A stretch of DNA of 64,000 nt from Hymenobacter properus (GTDB lineage Bacteria; Bacteroidota; Bacteroidia; Cytophagales; Hymenobacteraceae). This document shows, one piece after another, positions 63,669 through 64,000 of this stretch. Position 1 is the first letter of the stretch; each line of letters opens with the position of its first letter. Location of the stretch: assembly GCF_015694735.1 (NCBI RefSeq), contig NZ_JADQDP010000002.1, forward strand, positions 124,001 to 188,000, given 5' to 3'. A program made the translations under genes and the position numbers. The notes beneath the pieces are model-generated. The model had not been told where the DNA came from and searched no databases. It worked only from the letters and a program-made list of their open reading frames with translations.

Positions 63669-63893
63669 TTACACACCCACGCGGCGGCGGTTGTATTCGG
63701 GCTCCCAGTCGTTGATGGGGCGCGAGATGCCGGGCGGCAAGTCGAGGTCGGGCAGGCCGGGGTCGTGCGGTTCGCCGCCGTCGTCGTCGCCATCGGAGGG
63801 TGGGGGCGGGGGCACCACGCCGCGGCGCCGCGGCATGGCCAGCACAAACAGGAAAAAGGCGCAGAAGGCGACGGCGTAGAGGAGGCTGAACAT
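63669..63893 (-). CDS. Small membrane-anchored protein of unknown function
   Basis: This 74-residue product has an N-terminal hydrophobic helix (MFSLLYAVAFCAFFLFVLAM) followed by basic residues (PRRRGVV), a Pro run, an acidic Asp/Gly-rich stretch and a C-terminal part (LDLPPGISRPINDWEPEYNR). The positive residues after the helix suggest that the tail stays in the cytoplasm. No family was recognised. The ATG is at 63893. The remaining 107 bases to the window edge show no feature. Confidence 0.6.
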   Translation of the reverse strand: MFSLLYAVAFCAFFLFVLAMPRRRGVVPPPPPSDGDDDGGEPHDPGLPDLDLPPGISRPINDWEPEYNRRRVGV

Positions 63894-64000
63894 GGCGAAA
63901 GCAGCTTAATCGGGAGGGAAACTAGAAACGCAGGTTCCGGGTTCGGCGTTGCGTCGCCCGACGTCCCTAAATTAACTGACAGTCAGGAAACGCGCGCACT

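Overview
The window looks like a chromosomal segment of a high-GC member of the Bacteroidota, most likely Hymenobacter or a close relative (Cytophagales). Reasons: a high-GC genome in which many start codons are preceded by the Bacteroidota -7 promoter box TAnnTTTG rather than a Shine-Dalgarno sequence; the rplM-rpsI-rpsB-tsf gene order; bacillithiol genes (bshC, ytxJ); DUF1206, DUF3089, DUF4136, DUF3108 and DUF6624 proteins; and many small lipoproteins. No rRNA, tRNA, transposase, phage gene, plasmid gene or CRISPR array was found. The species name is an inference.

Layout. 0-4.4 kb: minus-strand genes bshC (cut by the window edge), rimO, an acyltransferase and pheS. 4.5-6.9 kb: four consecutive plus-strand genes for small secreted basic or Ala/Pro-rich proteins sharing a short APGxP core. 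7-16.5 kb: an M16 peptidase, a polytopic membrane protein, a fused E1 alpha/beta 2-oxoacid dehydrogenase, two overlapping envelope-protein genes, ytxJ, an OsmC protein, an envelope protein and lipA. 16.5-24 kb: small lipoproteins, gcvP, a saccharopine/alanine-dehydrogenase-like enzyme and a DUF1206 membrane protein. 24-31 kb: a doubled CsbD protein, small lipoproteins and conserved hypotheticals. 31-33.5 kb: the ribosomal protein/EF-Ts operon. 33.7-41.4 kb: a membrane protein, a SUKH protein, an RluA pseudouridine synthase, a PhoB/PhoR-like pair, a membrane protein, a DUF3108 protein and recA. 41.5-49 kb: an outer-membrane-type protein, a GNAT, a MoxR ATPase and two parvulin-type chaperone genes. 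49.3-52.3 kb: a three-gene partner-switching module (PP2C phosphatase, STAS antagonist, RsbW-like kinase). 52.5-64 kb: guaB, an SDR, an FRG-domain protein, hrpB, a DUF2071 protein, a rhodanese, pnuC and an adjoining NadR-like kinase fused to an aldose epimerase, a GNAT and a small membrane protein.

The E1 enzyme, lipoyl synthase and glycine decarboxylase all belong to lipoate-dependent metabolism. pnuC and the kinase domain make a nicotinamide riboside salvage pair. The two parvulin proteins serve envelope protein folding.

The most striking non-coding signal is a dense set of long, near-perfect intergenic palindromes. Nine full copies belong to one sequence family (arms of 31-39 bp, arms matching within each copy but differing between copies), with one miniature copy. 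Others are built differently but have the same size and shape. Five successive minus-strand gaps between 43.9 and 49.9 kb each carry one, and one palindrome lies in frame inside the hrpB coding sequence.
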